64,000 bases of DNA from positions 32,581 through 96,580 of the forward strand of contig SXSU01000050.1 in assembly GCA_005793345.1 (NCBI GenBank), in the 5' to 3' direction. The notes under the pieces are model-generated. The model made no database searches. It had not been told where the DNA came from and was given only the letters and a program-made list of their open reading frames with translations. The stretch comes from Bdellovibrionales bacterium (GTDB lineage Bacteria; Bdellovibrionota; Bdellovibrionia; Bdellovibrionales; Bdellovibrionaceae). A program made the position numbers and the translations under genes. Shown piece by piece: positions 63,047 to 64,000 of this stretch (positions are counted from its first letter, which is position 1; each line of letters opens with the position of its first letter).

Positions 63047-63793
63047 TCATAATCCGGGGTGATTGAAAATCTCTGAAAATAGCATAGTACGACCTAAAAG
63101 AGTACCTCTATCATCCCTAGCTGCAGAAAATTTAGTTTCTACATATTTAGTATCCCCAGACCAACACCTTATTTCTTTTACTCCATCAAGATAAATTTTA
63201 TTTGTTGTACCGGCTCCAACACCTTGAGGATCTTCGCTAAAAATAAAAAGATCTTTTAAATTCTTACCTTTAATCTCATTTTCATTATAACCAATTATTG
63301 ATTCAGCTTTAGGATTAATAAAGCAAATAAATCCCCTTTTATCTGTTGCTATCAACCCTTCATTTAAACTTTTCAAAAGCGCATCAAACCAAATTTTTTG
63401 CTCATTTAATTTTTTAACCATATTATGTTTATAAAGCGCAAACTCAGTGGAAATTAATAAATCTTTACTCTCATATGGTTTAGAAATAAATCCATATGAT
63501 TCAGTTAACTTTGCTCTTCTTAAAGTATCTTCATCAGAATAAGCTGTTAAAAAAATGACAGGAATATTAAATTGAGTATAAATTATATCTGCAGCATCAA
63601 TACCATCCAAATCCCCTTTGATTCGAACATCCATTAATACTAAATCAGGCTCCAATCGATAGGAGGCCTGGATTGCTTCCTCTGCAGTGGAAACAACCTC
63701 TGGAACTTCGTAACCAACTCCTGAAAGAGTAGATTGAATATCCTTAGCAACAATTTTTTCATCTTCAACTACTAATATCTTAGCAGTAGCCAT
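63047..63793 (-). CDS. Response regulator with C-terminal PAS domain
   Basis: 248 residues. Receiver: VVEDEKIVA, phospho-Asp55 in LVLMDVRIKG, switch Thr in FLTAYSDED and Lys in FISKPYES. This matches the two-component regulators that carry a DxRIxGxxDGI motif. A PAS domain follows (about 130-240: WFDALLKSLNEGLIATDKRGFICFINPKAESIIGYNENEIKGK). No kinase or DNA-binding domain. The start has AGGAGGATTGT directly before it. The last residues (FNHPGL) and the stop codon come from a decayed module B of the palindromic family, suggesting that the original C-terminus was replaced. Confidence 0.9.
   Translation of the reverse strand: MATAKILVVEDEKIVAKDIQSTLSGVGYEVPEVVSTAEEAIQASYRLEPDLVLMDVRIKGDLDGIDAADIIYTQFNIPVIFLTAYSDEDTLRRAKLTESYGFISKPYESKDLLISTEFALYKHNMVKKLNEQKIWFDALLKSLNEGLIATDKRGFICFINPKAESIIGYNENEIKGKNLKDLFIFSEDPQGVGAGTTNKIYLDGVKEIRCWSGDTKYVETKFSAARDDRGTLLGRTMLFSEIFNHPGL
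63050..63070 (+). repeat. Decayed palindromic module A/B remnant inside a gene end
   Basis: CATAATCCGGGGTGATTGAAAATC is the end of module A plus the left half and loop of module B. The right arm (ACCCC) is missing. It encodes the C-terminal residues of the PAS response regulator on the other strand. Confidence 0.7.
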
Positions 63794-63875
63794 ACAATCC
63801 TCCTAGATGTTAATACTAAAGTTTTCACAACTGAATCATCAGCAATAACCTTAGATTATTTAACAGGCTCTTCCC

Positions 63876-63894
63876 AAAAAAGCTTCGCTTTTTT
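63876..63894. terminator. Short A/T-flanked GC hairpin, possible terminator
   Basis: AAAAAAGC-ttc-GCTTTTTT is a perfect 8-bp stem with a three-base loop and T runs on both strands. It lies 83 bases upstream of the PAS response regulator start. It could end transcription from an unseen gene to the right, or from the minus-strand frame at the window edge. Confidence 0.5.
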
Positions 63895-63921
63895 GTCTGA
63901 ACTCGCCTGCAGTAGAGGGTT

Positions 63922-63999
63922 TTAGGCCACTTTTGTTTCTCCACTAAAATTTCTAGGTTTTTGATTAGGGTTGCTTCTTCTAGCTCTGAGCTTTAATAC
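63922..63999 (-). other. Minus-strand partial reading frame at the right edge, unassigned
   Basis: The last 80 bases of the window read as 25 open codons (LKLRARRSNPNQKPRNFSG, then ETKVA and stop) in one minus-strand frame. The composition is basic and protein-like. After the stop the same frame stays open for another 21 codons, which may mean a frame interrupted by a stop. It could be the end of a gene outside the window or a decayed mobile element. Nothing further can be said from this sequence. Confidence 0.25.
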
Positions 64000-64000
64000 T

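Noticed and set aside
1..64000. tRNA or rRNA genes
   Set aside because: No T-loop GGTTCGAATCC-type sequence with a matching acceptor stem, and no conserved rRNA segment, was found by eye.
63794..64000. Transposase end at the right edge
   Set aside because: The short open frame is protein-like, but no motif, inverted repeat or DDE residue can be seen in so little sequence.

Overview
The window is an AT-rich (by eye roughly 30% G+C) chromosomal segment from a Gram-negative bacterium, most likely a member of the Bdellovibrionota (Bdellovibrio-like predatory bacteria or relatives). Reasons: a TIGR02147-type regulator paired with a TGNPG lipoprotein, many small lipoproteins and outer-membrane beta-barrels of unknown function, response regulators with DUF4388-like, HD-GYP and PilZ output domains, a GTP-dependent PEP carboxykinase, a short bifunctional PutA and system II cytochrome c maturation. 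TTG and GTG starts with good Shine-Dalgarno sequences are common. No rRNA, tRNA, CRISPR array or complete insertion sequence was seen.

Layout. 1-6.1 kb: envelope genes, including a tightly packed four-gene minus-strand operon (two lipoproteins, a beta-barrel, a small exported protein), then a tRNA-dihydrouridine synthase. 6.5-12.8 kb: a REC/HD-GYP regulator, a GYF-PilZ protein, an FMN reductase, a secreted protein with a metzincin-like zinc motif, and a patatin-like phospholipase. 13-21.4 kb: beta-barrels, heme A synthase, a FAH-family enzyme, a hexapeptide acyltransferase and exported unknowns. 21.4-25 kb: a catalytic-domain-only tyrosine recombinase, an HTH/coiled-coil/TM protein in an operon with an MscS channel, and RNase HI with a C-terminal viroplasmin-like domain. 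25-34.5 kb: signalling proteins, lipoproteins and a DbpA-like helicase. 34.5-37.7 kb: glutathione peroxidase, PckG and RidA.

37.8-49.1 kb is the most striking region. It holds a membrane-anchored ferredoxin/FAD/NAD(P) oxidoreductase whose FAD fold looks circularly permuted, a deca-heme lipoprotein, a bis-His diheme cytochrome b, the CcsA and ResB haem ligation proteins, an outer-membrane barrel translationally coupled to an 832-residue cytochrome with 30 CxxCH motifs, and a ResA/TlpA thioredoxin. Together these could form an electron route from cytoplasmic NAD(P)H through the inner membrane and periplasm to the outer membrane, encoded with its own cytochrome maturation genes. The parts are read from sequence; the pathway is inference.

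49-64 kb: HflX, a beta-propeller lipoprotein, the TIGR02147/lipoprotein pair, PutA with an unrecognised partner, an AAA-type NTPase, two further response regulators and ribosomal protein L33 (rpmG).

A family of about 140-bp intergenic palindromic elements runs through the window. It is built of three modules: A (hairpin around AAACNNNAGTTTG), B (GGGGTGATTnnnAATCACCCC) and C (about 65 bp, long imperfect palindrome with an inner ATTGCGAAGCAAT hairpin). Eleven C copies and several A and B copies or remnants occur in both orientations, with compensatory changes in the inner stem and two left-arm subtypes. Several supply stop codons or C-terminal codons to neighbouring genes.
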